DNA from: Akkermansiaceae bacterium
GTDB lineage: Bacteria; Verrucomicrobiota; Verrucomicrobiia; Verrucomicrobiales; Akkermansiaceae
Assembly: GCA_905181965.1 (NCBI GenBank)
Contig: CAJIZY010000009.1
Location: 1-64,000, forward strand
Reading direction: 5' to 3'
DNA: 64,000 bases
Made by a program: the position numbers and the translations under genes. This document shows, in pieces, positions 11,733 through 20,952 of this stretch (position 1 is its first letter; each line of letters begins with the position of its first letter). The notes below the pieces were generated by a model. It was not told where the DNA came from. It saw nothing but the letters and a program-made list of their open reading frames with translations, and ran no database searches.

Positions 11733-13364
11733 ATGAAAAAAACATCTCTGTCTATTTTTGCTGCCTTGATTTGGGTAATTACCGCCACCGCTCAGGCTGC
11801 TGACCTTTATGTGAGTCCTGATGGAAATCATACGCCGCCGTTCGCTAAATGGGCTCAGGCCGCCACCAACATTCAGGCCGCGGTGGACGCCGCGGTAGAA
11901 GGTGACACCATTTATCTCGCTGATCATACCTACTTACTGAAAGGACCCATCACCGTAAACAAAGCCATCACAATAAAAGGCTTTAATGGCCCAGATGATT
12001 GCGTGGTGGATGGACGGAATGATGTCCGCTGTTTTGACATCAATGATGCTAGCCTCGTGGACTTGACGATTCAACATGGTTTTGTACGGGGGGGATTCCT
12101 TGGTGATCCCGAAAGGAGATATGGCGGGGGTGTATACGCCAGAAATTGTGTGATCAACAACTGCGTGTTTCGGCAGAACGGGGGCAATCAGGGGCTTCAC
12201 GGAATTCTGCCCGCCGGCGCCGCGCTGGCCGCCCGGGACGGCAGCGTCGTGAGCGATTGCATCTTTTACGACAACAACAAAGGAGGCGATGGTTTCTCGG
12301 ATCCCTCCACGGTCCATGTCGGCAACGGTAGTTTGATCGAGCGTTGCATCATCCGAAACAATGTCACCTCGGTGGGCGCCTTGGACTGCGACCACTCCAC
12401 GGTCGTCCGATGCCAGATCTACAACAATCAATTCAGGGGGGTAACCATGGTCGGGGGAACCATGCGTGATTGCCAAATCTTCGATAATGAGGGATCCCCG
12501 AGTGTGGTCGCCTTTACCGTCGGAAGCGCGGTCACGCCGCGCAACCAGGGGGGAGGATTACATATCAGCGAAGGGGGCGTGGTCACGCGGTGCCTCATTC
12601 AAAACAACGGTAGCCGAATCGGAGGTGGTGCCTACATCGAGAACGGGATGCTGGGAAATAGCCTCATTCTAGGTAATCGCAGCCATTACAACCCGGAGCA
12701 TCCGCCGGGCTACTTCGACGTTCCATCGGATGGCGGGGGGATCTATATCCAAGGGCGGGGCAGCCTCGAAAACTGCACTGTGCTCGGCAATCTTTCATCT
12801 CACACCACCGGGGGTGTTTTCTGGAAGTCCTCATTCGACCCGGTCGATGAAACCATCATTCGCAACAACATCCTCTACTCCAACAGCGGGTTTAATCTAC
12901 CCATAGCAGCCTACGTTGTCACTCTGGAGCACAACTGCATTCAGGACGGAACCAAGTTGAAAGACGGTAACATCAACAGCGACCCTTTGGTCGCGGAGGA
13001 CTATCGCCTGAGCAAACCTTCTCCATGCCGAGACACCGGAACCAATCAAGAATGGATGATTGCAAACGGCGATTACGCAGGCATCAAGCGTGTCGTTAAC
13101 GGCGACGTAGACATGGGCGCTTTAGAGTTTGTGGCGCCCCTTGTCATTACGGAGATTCAGCACGCTGATGAACAGGTCACTCTGAGCTGGACCTCGTCCC
13201 CGGGCGGCGCCTATCAGCTCGAGGAAACCGACGACTTGTCCGCGAATTCATGGAAAAAAATCGGCGACGCCGTGACCGCAACCGGGACAGTCTCGTCACA
13301 GACCGAATCCGTCATCCCTCGACTTCGACGCTTCTATCGATATCGACATGTTCTCTTCGAGTAA
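11733..13364 (+). CDS. Secreted right-handed beta-helix protein
   Basis: The 543-residue protein starts with a Sec signal (MKKTSLSIFAALIWVITATAQAA), followed by a pectate-lyase-like opening (DLYVSPDGNHTPPF, AATNIQAAVDAAVEGDTIYLA) and many Asn/Cys-rich coils (NNCVFRQN, SDCIFYDNN, ENCTVLGN) typical of a parallel beta-helix. The last 75 residues (from about LVITEIQHADEQVTLSW to the end RFYRYRHVLF) form an all-beta C-terminal module resembling that of the preceding gene, perhaps for secretion or surface attachment. It starts 16 bp after the previous gene, so they are probably one operon. Catalytic residues for a polysaccharide lyase could not be assigned; it may be a binding or structural protein. 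Confidence 0.85.
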   Translation: MKKTSLSIFAALIWVITATAQAADLYVSPDGNHTPPFAKWAQAATNIQAAVDAAVEGDTIYLADHTYLLKGPITVNKAITIKGFNGPDDCVVDGRNDVRCFDINDASLVDLTIQHGFVRGGFLGDPERRYGGGVYARNCVINNCVFRQNGGNQGLHGILPAGAALAARDGSVVSDCIFYDNNKGGDGFSDPSTVHVGNGSLIERCIIRNNVTSVGALDCDHSTVVRCQIYNNQFRGVTMVGGTMRDCQIFDNEGSPSVVAFTVGSAVTPRNQGGGLHISEGGVVTRCLIQNNGSRIGGGAYIENGMLGNSLILGNRSHYNPEHPPGYFDVPSDGGGIYIQGRGSLENCTVLGNLSSHTTGGVFWKSSFDPVDETIIRNNILYSNSGFNLPIAAYVVTLEHNCIQDGTKLKDGNINSDPLVAEDYRLSKPSPCRDTGTNQEWMIANGDYAGIKRVVNGDVDMGALEFVAPLVITEIQHADEQVTLSWTSSPGGAYQLEETDDLSANSWKKIGDAVTATGTVSSQTESVIPRLRRFYRYRHVLFE

Positions 13365-13470
13365 AGAATCACCCCAAAGTAGCTGACCACAGCCCCGCTG
13401 ATTCACGCCTTATTACGAACGGCCCTCACCAACGTCCAGATGCGAAGGTAGGCCGCTGATTATTAAAAAG

Positions 13471-13830
13471 TGGAGGCGAGGGGAGTCGAACCCCTGTCCT
13501 AAATACCTTTTACAAAGGCGTCTACATGTGTAGCTGAGCGTTTGCTGCTTTAAGAACGATGAGCCTCACTCAGCCCGTTCATTGTTCCGATCATCCTGTG
13601 GATTCTTACGATCCCTCGCCCGGATCCCCGGCTTAGAAGCCAGCCTATTAAGTAGTCGCCCCGCCCCGTAATAGGCGTAAGGATTGGGACGTTGCTGTCA
13701 ATTAAGCAGCAAGTGCGAGCTCGTTAGAGTCTGCAATTATTTGTTTTGAACGGCTTTTTAAAGAGGCCAACCGATCAACCTCTACATGCAGCCAGCGTTT
13801 CAAGCATCCAGTCGAAACCAGAACGCCCCC
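13471..13830 (-). ncRNA. ssrA: tmRNA (SsrA)
   Basis: Rescues stalled ribosomes and tags their products for proteolysis. The 5' end GGGGGCG pairs over seven bases with CGCCTCC at the 3' end, and GGGGTTCGACTCCCC forms the T-arm next to the 3' end. The 5' region has the typical TTCTGGTTTCGACTGGAT start of tmRNA. The tag frame reads from GCA at 13734 to TAA at 13702 and encodes ADSNELALAA, with the usual ALAA end recognised by Clp proteases. The terminal CCA appears not to be encoded (discriminator A followed by CTT). The gene faces the beta-helix gene. Confidence 0.95.
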
Positions 13831-13917
13831 ACAAGCTGTCGTTATTGATGTATGATGAAACTAATTTATTCAAGCGGAATCGCGTTTCTGCCATAGCTTC
13901 CTCAATCCCCGATTCTC

Positions 13918-15366
13918 ATGCCCTTTCGCAAGATCACATCTACCCTCTGCCTAGTCACTCTCGCAGCCAATTCTGAGCCTTTGATCACTCTTCAGGAGGC
14001 CAACGGCACCGACAAGCTTCGTGTTGAGCTCCTCAACTTAGAAAAGGAAGTTGCGCTCCTAAGGCGCTCCGATGGACAGGAATTCAAAACCCCCTTGGCT
14101 TATCTGTCTGAAGTGTCCCGCAACGATATACGAAACACTTGGACGGCCCATCGAGAGAAGGTTGAGAAACACCTCAAACTGCTGAACGAAGCTCTCAGCC
14201 ACCAACTCTTTGCCAGCAATGGTAATATCTGGAATGAACCTGCTCGCAATGTCGCCCGGCGACTCCGCCTTCCAACTGAGTCAGAAACACCCTTCACCAG
14301 TAGCTATCGGCTCTATACGCGGGGATCTTATTCCCTCGCTGGAGCGAAACCCAAAACCGTCGTAACCTATGGCGATCATGAAGGCCGGACGCTTTCACTC
14401 TCTATTATTTATTCTAATAAAGGTGATTCCCTTAGCACTGCGGGAGCGGGCGAAGACCACTTCAAAAATAACGGAAAAGAGATTGATCGTAACACCCTCG
14501 AAGGTGCAATGATGTATGATGAAGCATCTATCGCAAGAACCATCACATCGGTGCTCGGCGAGCCAACCGAACAGCGGATGCTCGGCCAGGGTAATGATAA
14601 GCACAAAGTCAAGCGCTGGGATTGGAACGGCCATTCCTTTCTTTTAGCGCACGTAAAAGAAGAATATGTGAGACTCAGTATTGTCCGAGCCTCGTTCGCC
14701 GACGGTGGAGGTCGTTTTTCCCGTGTGAGCGATGGCGAAATCAAAGCACGCCTCAAAAAGAACGTGTCCCATGAAGATAATGGCGATGTTCAGATAAAGA
14801 ACATCCCCATGGTAGACCAAGGCCCAAAAGGATATTGTGCACCTGCCACCTTCGAGCGTGCGATGCGACACGCCGGAGTTCCTTCCGACATGTATCTTCT
14901 CGCAACGCTCGCAACCGAAGGAGGTGGAGGAACAAACACCCAAAAACTCTACGAAGAAGTTGCCTTCACGACACGGAGCAAAGGAGGTCGCACTGCGCGT
15001 GAGATCCCACTCAAGTCACTTGCTCCCAATAAGCTCAAAAGATACATCGATAAGGGAGTTCCAATCTTATGGCAGATGTGCAGCCTGCCCGGTTACAATC
15101 AAGTCGCAAATGCCCGAACTCGGGCCAGGCGTAATGTCACTAACTGGACGGACTACGCTTCAAAGATTGCAATCGCAGCCGAAAAGAACTCTGAAGTATT
15201 ACAGACCAAAGCTAACTTCCACCTCTGTATGATCATTGGTTACAACGAAGAGACCAATGAAATCGCCGTTAGTGACTCGTGGGGGAAAAACTACTCCATC
15301 CGTTGGATCCATGTTGATGAAGCTGAAGCGGTCAACAATAAGGGCGGCTACGTGATCGATATCTAG
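13918..15366 (+). CDS. C39-like cysteine peptidase-domain protein, exported
   Basis: The 482-residue protein has a short hydrophobic N terminus (signal-like) and an N-terminal region with KLRVELLNLEKEVALLRR and FKTPLAYLSEV that resembles a small beta-domain (SHD1-like). From about residue 295 it has a papain-fold domain: IPMVDQGPKGYCAPA gives the oxyanion Gln and the nucleophile Cys, CMIIGYNEETNEI follows the catalytic His (FHLCMIIGY), and AVSDSWG gives the third residue. This is the peptidase C39-like pattern of Verrucomicrobiota proteins of unknown target. It is not next to an ABC transporter, so it is not a bacteriocin exporter. Its stop codon overlaps the stop of the convergent next gene inside CTAG. 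Confidence 0.78.
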   Translation: MPFRKITSTLCLVTLAANSEPLITLQEANGTDKLRVELLNLEKEVALLRRSDGQEFKTPLAYLSEVSRNDIRNTWTAHREKVEKHLKLLNEALSHQLFASNGNIWNEPARNVARRLRLPTESETPFTSSYRLYTRGSYSLAGAKPKTVVTYGDHEGRTLSLSIIYSNKGDSLSTAGAGEDHFKNNGKEIDRNTLEGAMMYDEASIARTITSVLGEPTEQRMLGQGNDKHKVKRWDWNGHSFLLAHVKEEYVRLSIVRASFADGGGRFSRVSDGEIKARLKKNVSHEDNGDVQIKNIPMVDQGPKGYCAPATFERAMRHAGVPSDMYLLATLATEGGGGTNTQKLYEEVAFTTRSKGGRTAREIPLKSLAPNKLKRYIDKGVPILWQMCSLPGYNQVANARTRARRNVTNWTDYASKIAIAAEKNSEVLQTKANFHLCMIIGYNEETNEIAVSDSWGKNYSIRWIHVDEAEAVNNKGGYVIDI

Positions 15367-16117
15367 ATCCCGTCGAAAGTCAAAATCACCGGATTGTGAT
15401 CCGAGTCTACCGGATCGCTAGCGGCCGGAACTTCAATCTTTGCTTTTTTAATCAAAGGGCTCGTGAAGATGTGATCGATTCGCAGGCCTTCATTCAAACC
15501 AGGCTTCCAAAAATTAAGAATATATTTCTAATCGTTGCGGATGTTGCGCCCATAGCGCCCGACTTAATGAGAGTCTTGATCGCTGGGTTCGCGGTGGTGG
15601 CATTGAAATCCCCCATTAATATCACAGGGGCACCAGAATGCTTTCGTTCTGAAACTCGCTTCAGGATTAACTCTGCTGCCTTCTCGCGTGACGGTTGGCT
15701 TTGGTGGTCCCAGTGTGTGTTATAGACGTAAAGTGATTCACCCTCTTTTCCGATCAACCGTACCCAAGAGCAAATCCGCGTGACACGATTCCCCCAAGTC
15801 ATACTCCCGGGTTTTTTTGGCGTGTCTGAAAGCCAAAACGTCCCCTGCTCCGCCATATCGGCCTTCCATATTTCAGGGTCAAAAAAGATTGGAGAATACT
15901 CCCCACGCTTCCTTCCATCATCCCGGCCAACTCCGATCTGGACAAATTTAGAGAGCCCCCTTTTGACATCTTCAACCTGATTATGCTTCGCTTCTTGAAG
16001 TCCGATAATTGAGAAGTTTCCTTTTTTCAGAAACTCCACAACGTGCGGCGAGCGACTCTTCCAATCTCGCTCACCCCGATCGCCACTCGTATCCTGACGA
16101 ACATTATAAGTCACCAC
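15363..16117 (-). CDS. Endonuclease/exonuclease/phosphatase family protein (frameshift near 15525)
   Basis: A Mg-dependent phosphoesterase fold of DNase I type. The first frame has TYNVRQD, the catalytic Glu in IIGLQEAKHN, YVYNTHWDHQS and GDFNATTANPA. Near 15525 a one-base shift in an A/T-run moves to the frame with NFWKPGLNEGLRIDHIFTS and the terminal SDHNPVILTF motif (catalytic Asp-His), stopping at 15363. The repaired product is about 250 residues. The start is a GTG at 16117; no ATG fits. No signal peptide is visible. It lies 39 bp after purK on the same strand. The physiological substrate is unknown. Confidence 0.82.
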
Positions 16118-16156
16118 TTTGACTTCACCCGTTAATGAAAGAAGTTCCCTATCACC

Positions 16157-17284
16157 TTAGTGTGAATTCACCAAAAAACTTAAAAGCTTTTTCTTCAGCT
16201 GGCGAGCTCGCGCTTCCACATCATGGCCACCCACCACATTGACGTGGCCAAGCTTACGCCGTTCACCGAGACTACTTTTCCCATAGAGGTGCAACTTCGC
16301 ACCTTCGGTCGCACAAATCTCGCTGGTCTTTAAATCTGGATTCCACATGTCGCTGAGCAAATTCACCATGACGGTGTCGCTCAACAATTCGGTTGAGCCA
16401 AGCGGAAGCCCACAAACAGATCTTAATTGCTGCTCAAACTGTGAAGTCACGCAACCATTCATGGTAAAGTGCCCTGAATTGTGCGGACGGGGCGCCATCT
16501 CATTCACCACCACATGACCCGATTTCTCAACAAAAAACTCAACCGCAAGAAGCCCCCGATAGTCCAACTCCTCCGCCAAACGGATCGCGATCGACTCAGC
16601 CTCCGCCAAGGTTTCTACAGAAACCCGTGCTGGGACAATCGTCAGATCAAGAATATGGTTTCGGTGCTCATTCTCCGCTACCGGAAACGCCAAACAAGAA
16701 CCACCTTGATCGCGTGCTACTAAGACGGAGACCTCGCACTGGAAATCGACAAACCCCTCCAGAACCGAAGGTCCACCTTCCACCGAGTCCCAAGCTGCCT
16801 CTAATTCGTCAACTGAGGTAATTTTAACCTGTCCCTTGCCATCATAGCCAAAGGCCGCCGTCTTCAAAACGGTGTTCGGCCCAATCTCCTCATGTGCTGC
16901 TTTAAGTTCAGCGAGAGAATTCACTAACATGAAGGGTGCACAAGGAATCCCGCGCTCCCGGAAAAAGGTCTTCTCACGTGAACGGTGCTGGCTAACTCCA
17001 ATACTTTCAGCGGAAGGATAAAGTCCAACCGCCTGCTCGACAGCCCTTAAAGTTTCCAGCGGAATATTTTCAAACTCAACCGTTGCCACATCAACTTGGC
17101 TGCAAAATTCCTCGAGCGCTTCAACATCGTCAAAATTACGCTTCAAAACTAGGTCAGCCACGCCCTCCGTTGGCTCTGCAGTCGGTGTCCCACTCCAAAC
17201 CACTGTTCTCAGCCCCATTCGCCTCGCATCAAGGCACAACATTCGGGCAAGCTGCCCTCCCCCCAAAATTCCTAGCGTCATCAT
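16157..17284 (-). CDS. purK: 5-(carboxyamino)imidazole ribonucleotide synthase
   Basis: The ATP-grasp enzyme makes N5-CAIR from AIR, bicarbonate and ATP in purine synthesis. The 375-residue product opens with the Rossmann-like LGILGGGQLARMLCLDARRMG, has KTAAFGYDGKGQV as the nucleotide loop and EMAPRPHNSGHFTMNGC as the conserved ATP-grasp block. It overlaps the purE stop by one base (17284), so the two are translationally coupled and act in sequence. Confidence 0.96.
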   Translation of the reverse strand: MMTLGILGGGQLARMLCLDARRMGLRTVVWSGTPTAEPTEGVADLVLKRNFDDVEALEEFCSQVDVATVEFENIPLETLRAVEQAVGLYPSAESIGVSQHRSREKTFFRERGIPCAPFMLVNSLAELKAAHEEIGPNTVLKTAAFGYDGKGQVKITSVDELEAAWDSVEGGPSVLEGFVDFQCEVSVLVARDQGGSCLAFPVAENEHRNHILDLTIVPARVSVETLAEAESIAIRLAEELDYRGLLAVEFFVEKSGHVVVNEMAPRPHNSGHFTMNGCVTSQFEQQLRSVCGLPLGSTELLSDTVMVNLLSDMWNPDLKTSEICATEGAKLHLYGKSSLGERRKLGHVNVVGGHDVEARARQLKKKLLSFLVNSH

Positions 17285-17823
17285 TAGGATTGAGGTGGCA
17301 AAACTTTTTCAAGCACCATATCCCGTTGATCGTCCCTAAATTTCTGCAACTTGCACGCCAAAGCCTGATCGGTCGTCGCCAAAATCGAAATTGCCGACAG
17401 ACCAGCATTACCCGCTCCGGCATCGCCAATCGCAAAAGTCGCCACCGGAATTCCCTTCGGCATCTGTACGATGGAAAGCAGCGAATCCATTCCACTTAAT
17501 GCCCGCGACTTCACCGGAACGCCAAGCACCGGAAGAATCGTCATTGAAGCCACCATCCCAGGAAGGTGCGCTGCTCCACCAGCTCCTGCAATAATGACTT
17601 TCAAACCACGTTCGTGAGCCGACTTAGAATATTCCACTAACAACTCAGGAGTGCGGTGCGCACTCACCACCCGGGCCTCGTAGGGGACCCCAAATTGCTT
17701 CAAAACCTCGACGGCTTTTTCCATCGTTGGCCAATCGGAATCACTTCCCATGACCACACCAACTAGCGGCTGCTCTAAATCGCTCACGTAATGAGTATCT
17801 AACGGACTAGCTGGCCTTGGCAA
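17284..17823 (-). CDS. purE: N5-carboxyaminoimidazole ribonucleotide mutase
   Basis: PurE converts N5-CAIR to CAIR, the step after PurK. The 179-residue protein has [27 protein letters not shown] and the glycine-rich [15 protein letters not shown], all class I PurE signatures. It is the first of the purE-purK pair and sits directly downstream of the FKBP gene (4 bp gap), so all three may share a transcript. Confidence 0.96.
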   Translation of the reverse strand: MPRPASPLDTHYVSDLEQPLVGVVMGSDSDWPTMEKAVEVLKQFGVPYEARVVSAHRTPELLVEYSKSAHERGLKVIIAGAGGAAHLPGMVASMTILPVLGVPVKSRALSGMDSLLSIVQMPKGIPVATFAIGDAGAGNAGLSAISILATTDQALACKLQKFRDDQRDMVLEKVLPPQS

Positions 17824-17826
17824 GGC

Positions 17827-18408
17827 TCATGGTTTCTCGATTGAAATCAATTCGACCTCGAAAGTCAGGGTCGCCCCAGCAGGAATGACATTTCCAGCCC
17901 CAGAATCTCCATAGGCAAGATCAGACGGAATGACAAAACGATACAACGCACCAGGCTTCATAAGCTGAAGTCCTTCCGTCCACCCCTTAATCACCTGATT
18001 TAGAGTAAAAACCGCGGGTTGGCCACGCTCTCGGGAGCTGTCAAAGACCGTTCCATCAGCTAAGGTGCCTGAATAATCTACTTTCACCCTAGAGCTAGGC
18101 CCCGGACTATCCCCTTCACCCTCAGTCAAAATTTCATATCGCAGCCCTGATTCTGTCGTAATCACTTTCGGTTTATCCTTCAAGACCCGCTTCGAGACCA
18201 AACGTCTATCGACCTTACCATCATCGCCGCCACTGGAAGATGAACTCGGAACAGCCTGTGCGGATCTAGCTTTCTCTGACTTCGACTGATCATCCTCCGC
18301 TTTCTCATCAGATCTAAAGACCAAGAAAAGCACCGCTCCAACCAGCACTAGAATTGGGACAAGATGTCGTAACTCCATTCGAAAAAGCCTAGCGATATCC
18401 ATTTTCAA
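17827..18408 (-). CDS. FKBP-type peptidyl-prolyl isomerase, membrane-anchored
   Basis: Catalyses proline isomerisation during protein folding in the periplasm. The 193-residue product has one N-terminal membrane segment (about residues 14-31, LVPILVLVGAVLFLVF), a Ser-rich linker, and a C-terminal FKBP domain from about 85: VDYSGTLADGTVFDSS, VIKGWTEGLQLM and IPSDLAYGDSGAG are the usual active-site blocks. It is divergent from rarA and adjacent to purE. Confidence 0.92.
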   Translation of the reverse strand: MKMDIARLFRMELRHLVPILVLVGAVLFLVFRSDEKAEDDQSKSEKARSAQAVPSSSSSGGDDGKVDRRLVSKRVLKDKPKVITTESGLRYEILTEGEGDSPGPSSRVKVDYSGTLADGTVFDSSRERGQPAVFTLNQVIKGWTEGLQLMKPGALYRFVIPSDLAYGDSGAGNVIPAGATLTFEVELISIEKP

Positions 18409-18475
18409 GACAACGAAGATCGTTAACCTTAAATTTTCCGTGGCCTCTCCTCTCTCTCCGTCCTAAAACTTCGAT

Positions 18476-19818
18476 ATGGACTCTCTCTTTACACCCGACG
18501 ACTCTGCATCGAACGAGATGAAGTCCCATTCCGGCGAACCCCTCGCCGCTCGCATGCGGCCTCACTCGCTTTCTGAGATTGCCGGTCAAAAACACATTTT
18601 AGCCGAAGGCAAGCTCCTTCGCCGGGCCATCGAAGCCGACCGCTTCACTTCTATTTTTTACGGACCTCCCGGAACCGGTAAAACTACCCTCGCCAGTGTC
18701 ATCGCCCGCTCCACCGGATCACGATTCGAATCGCTCAATGGTGTCGAATCCAATGTCGCTGAGATTCGTGCCAAGATCGAAGCCGCACGCACCTACCAGA
18801 CGCTCCGAGATCAAACCACAGTATTATTTATCGACGAAATCCACCGATTCAACAAAGCACAGCAAGACTCTCTTCTTCAAACCTCGAACGCGGCACCGTG
18901 CGTTTCATCGGCGCAACAACCCACAATCCCTACTTTTACGTCAACTCACCTTTAGTCTCCCGATCCCAGATTTTTCAACTCGAACCCGTCGCCACTAACG
19001 ACCTCGTTCCACTCCTCGAACGCGCACTCAACGACCAAGAAAGAGGCTTTGGTAAGATGAAAATCGAGGCTCACTCTCATGCCCTCCGTCACCTTGCCGA
19101 AAAAGCTGACGGTGATGCCCGCAAAGCACTCACCGCTCTTGAGCTCGCGGTTCTCACCACCCCTCCTGAGAATGGGACCATCATTATCGACCTCGCAATC
19201 GCCGAGGAATCTATTCAGAAAAAAGCCGTTCTTTACGATTCCGACGGAGACCAACATTACGATACAATCTCAGCCTTCATCAAATCAATCCGCGGTTCTG
19301 ATCCCGACGCCGCCCTTTACTGGCTCTCCAAAATGCTCCATGCCGGCGAAGATCCTCGGTTCATCGCTCGCCGACTCGTGATCTCGGCCTCCGAAGACAT
19401 CGGCCTTGCAGACTCCTCTGCCCTACAGCTCGCAATATCCGCCCAACAGGCCTTAGAGTTCGTGGGAATGCCCGAAGGACGTATTCCTCTAGCCCACGCT
19501 ACCGTCCACCTCGCCACCGCACCAAAGTCGAACTCCGCTTACAAAGCACTTGGAGCCGCCCAAGCCGATATTGAAAAAGGAATGACACTCAAAGTTCCAG
19601 AGCACCTCCGCACTCGCTTTCGAAAGCAACTCGCTGAAGAATCTGGAGCCGATAAAGCAGCCATGCAGTATCTCTACTCACACGACTACGAAGGCAACTT
19701 CACCCCCCAAGCCTACCTTCCGGAAGGTCGCACCTATTACGAGCCAACGATCAACGGGATGGAGAAGCGGATCAAAGACCGTTTGGATTTCTGGCGAAGC
19801 CAATTCGAAGAAAAATAG
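18476..19818 (+). CDS. rarA: Replication-associated recombination protein A (AAA+ ATPase), one frameshift
   Basis: RarA/MgsA acts at stalled replication forks. The first frame carries RPHSLSEIAGQKHIL, Walker A GPPGTGKTT and Walker B VLFIDEIHRFNKAQQ. At about 18883 a one-base loss in a short C/A-run breaks the frame. The second frame resumes with ERGTVRFIGATTHNPYFYV, sensor regions, and the family C-terminal domain (DPDAALYWLSKML, RFIARRLVISASEDIGLAD). Repaired, it has about 447 residues, normal for the family. Sequence error is more likely than a pseudogene. Confidence 0.92.
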
Positions 19819-19821
19819 CCA

Positions 19822-20946
19822 CTAGTCACGCTCCAACTCGCGCTGAAGATTCTCCATCATTCGACGCATCAACCCTAATTCACGGCGCATCCGATCACGG
19901 CGAATACCTTGCTGGCCCTGTTGATCAAGGAGCATATTATCCTCCTCGCGTGCAAACGGCGCGGGAGGATTCTTGAGAGCATCTATGATATCGTCACCCG
20001 GCAAAATCAGGGTGCTAATACGCCCGGCACGCGCGATCACCATCCCGATAATTCTCCCGTCTAAATCCACGATCGGAAGCCCTGCATCCTCGACCTCAAG
20101 CTCCATATCTGATTGGATCACATTCCCAAACCCACTCCGAACGCGGCTTTGTCCGCCGCTCATCTGATCCATTTTTTCAAGTCGTTGAGAAACGCCTTGA
20201 AGAATTTCACGCCCTTTCAAGGTCGGCCTTACTTGGAGGATTTCTTCATTCCTCAGCAACTCAATCTCAGGCTGTTCTCCATTCTTCAATCGCCTTAGTT
20301 TTGTCGATAATTCATAGAACCCTTTCACCTCCTGCCCCGCAATTTTTACGATGATGTCGCTCTGACGAATTCCTACCTCAGCCGCAGCGGAGCCTTCGAC
20401 CACATTCTTCACCCTTACTCCTTTGCCAGTCTCAAGCGTATCCATTTCAATCCCAAGAAAACCCTGATCAGTCGATTTCAGGCTACGCTCGCGCACACTA
20501 AGAACCCCCATTGCCTGAGCTTCGCCGTCGGGCCGAATGGCTGAAAGAAAAGCACCCTCTGAGAGATCCCCAGCATCCGCCCATTCAACAGTCGGCGCCT
20601 CGAGCCCCGGCACCTCTAGCACGGCAAGATCATGATCAGCATAAACACCCGAGATTCCGGCATTCAAAGCAACCTGCTCACGATTTGCAGTATACAATCC
20701 CCGCTTTTGCCTGAGCTCACTGGCCTTTGTCAGCAATCTCCCCCCTCCTAGTGAAATTCCATATGAGATACGCTTTCCACCTGAATAAATTGGATAGACT
20801 ACATCTTTAGCGCTAGTGCCCGTGGCACGAAGCGCCACAAAAATCTGCCGTGCTTGTGCATCAGTCACTTCTTGAGCATTCGAAAGCCCCAATTGGGCAA
20901 TGAGACTTGAGGTAGTCAGAAAACTTAAAAACCAAAAAAACTTCAT
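19822..20946 (-). CDS. Trypsin-like/PDZ pseudoprotease, partner of upstream protease
   Basis: The 374-residue product has a signal peptide, a degenerate S1C protease domain, and one PDZ domain (about 180-245, GFLGIEMDT to PEIELLR). Where active relatives have TAAH it has TKAS (catalytic His replaced by Ser). Where they have GDSGGP it has EDAGLP (Ser replaced by Ala). The Asp in DLAVL remains. The C terminus is Arg/Glu-rich and probably helical. It starts 6 bp after the active protease gene and so is probably co-expressed with it. A regulatory, scaffold or substrate-binding role is an inference. The same arrangement is repeated at 35.4-37.4 kb. Confidence 0.82.
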   Translation of the reverse strand: MKFFWFLSFLTTSSLIAQLGLSNAQEVTDAQARQIFVALRATGTSAKDVVYPIYSGGKRISYGISLGGGRLLTKASELRQKRGLYTANREQVALNAGISGVYADHDLAVLEVPGLEAPTVEWADAGDLSEGAFLSAIRPDGEAQAMGVLSVRERSLKSTDQGFLGIEMDTLETGKGVRVKNVVEGSAAAEVGIRQSDIIVKIAGQEVKGFYELSTKLRRLKNGEQPEIELLRNEEILQVRPTLKGREILQGVSQRLEKMDQMSGGQSRVRSGFGNVIQSDMELEVEDAGLPIVDLDGRIIGMVIARAGRISTLILPGDDIIDALKNPPAPFAREEDNMLLDQQGQQGIRRDRMRRELGLMRRMMENLQRELERD

Positions 20947-20952
20947 AATCAG

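Noticed and set aside
6696-13470. Integrative element inserted at ssrA
   Set aside because: No integrase, no relaxase and no duplicate of the ssrA 3' end were found, so only a weak compositional hint remains.
13918-15366. Bacteriocin-type C39 exporter
   Set aside because: There are no ABC or transmembrane domains in or next to the gene; only a peptidase-fold domain is seen.
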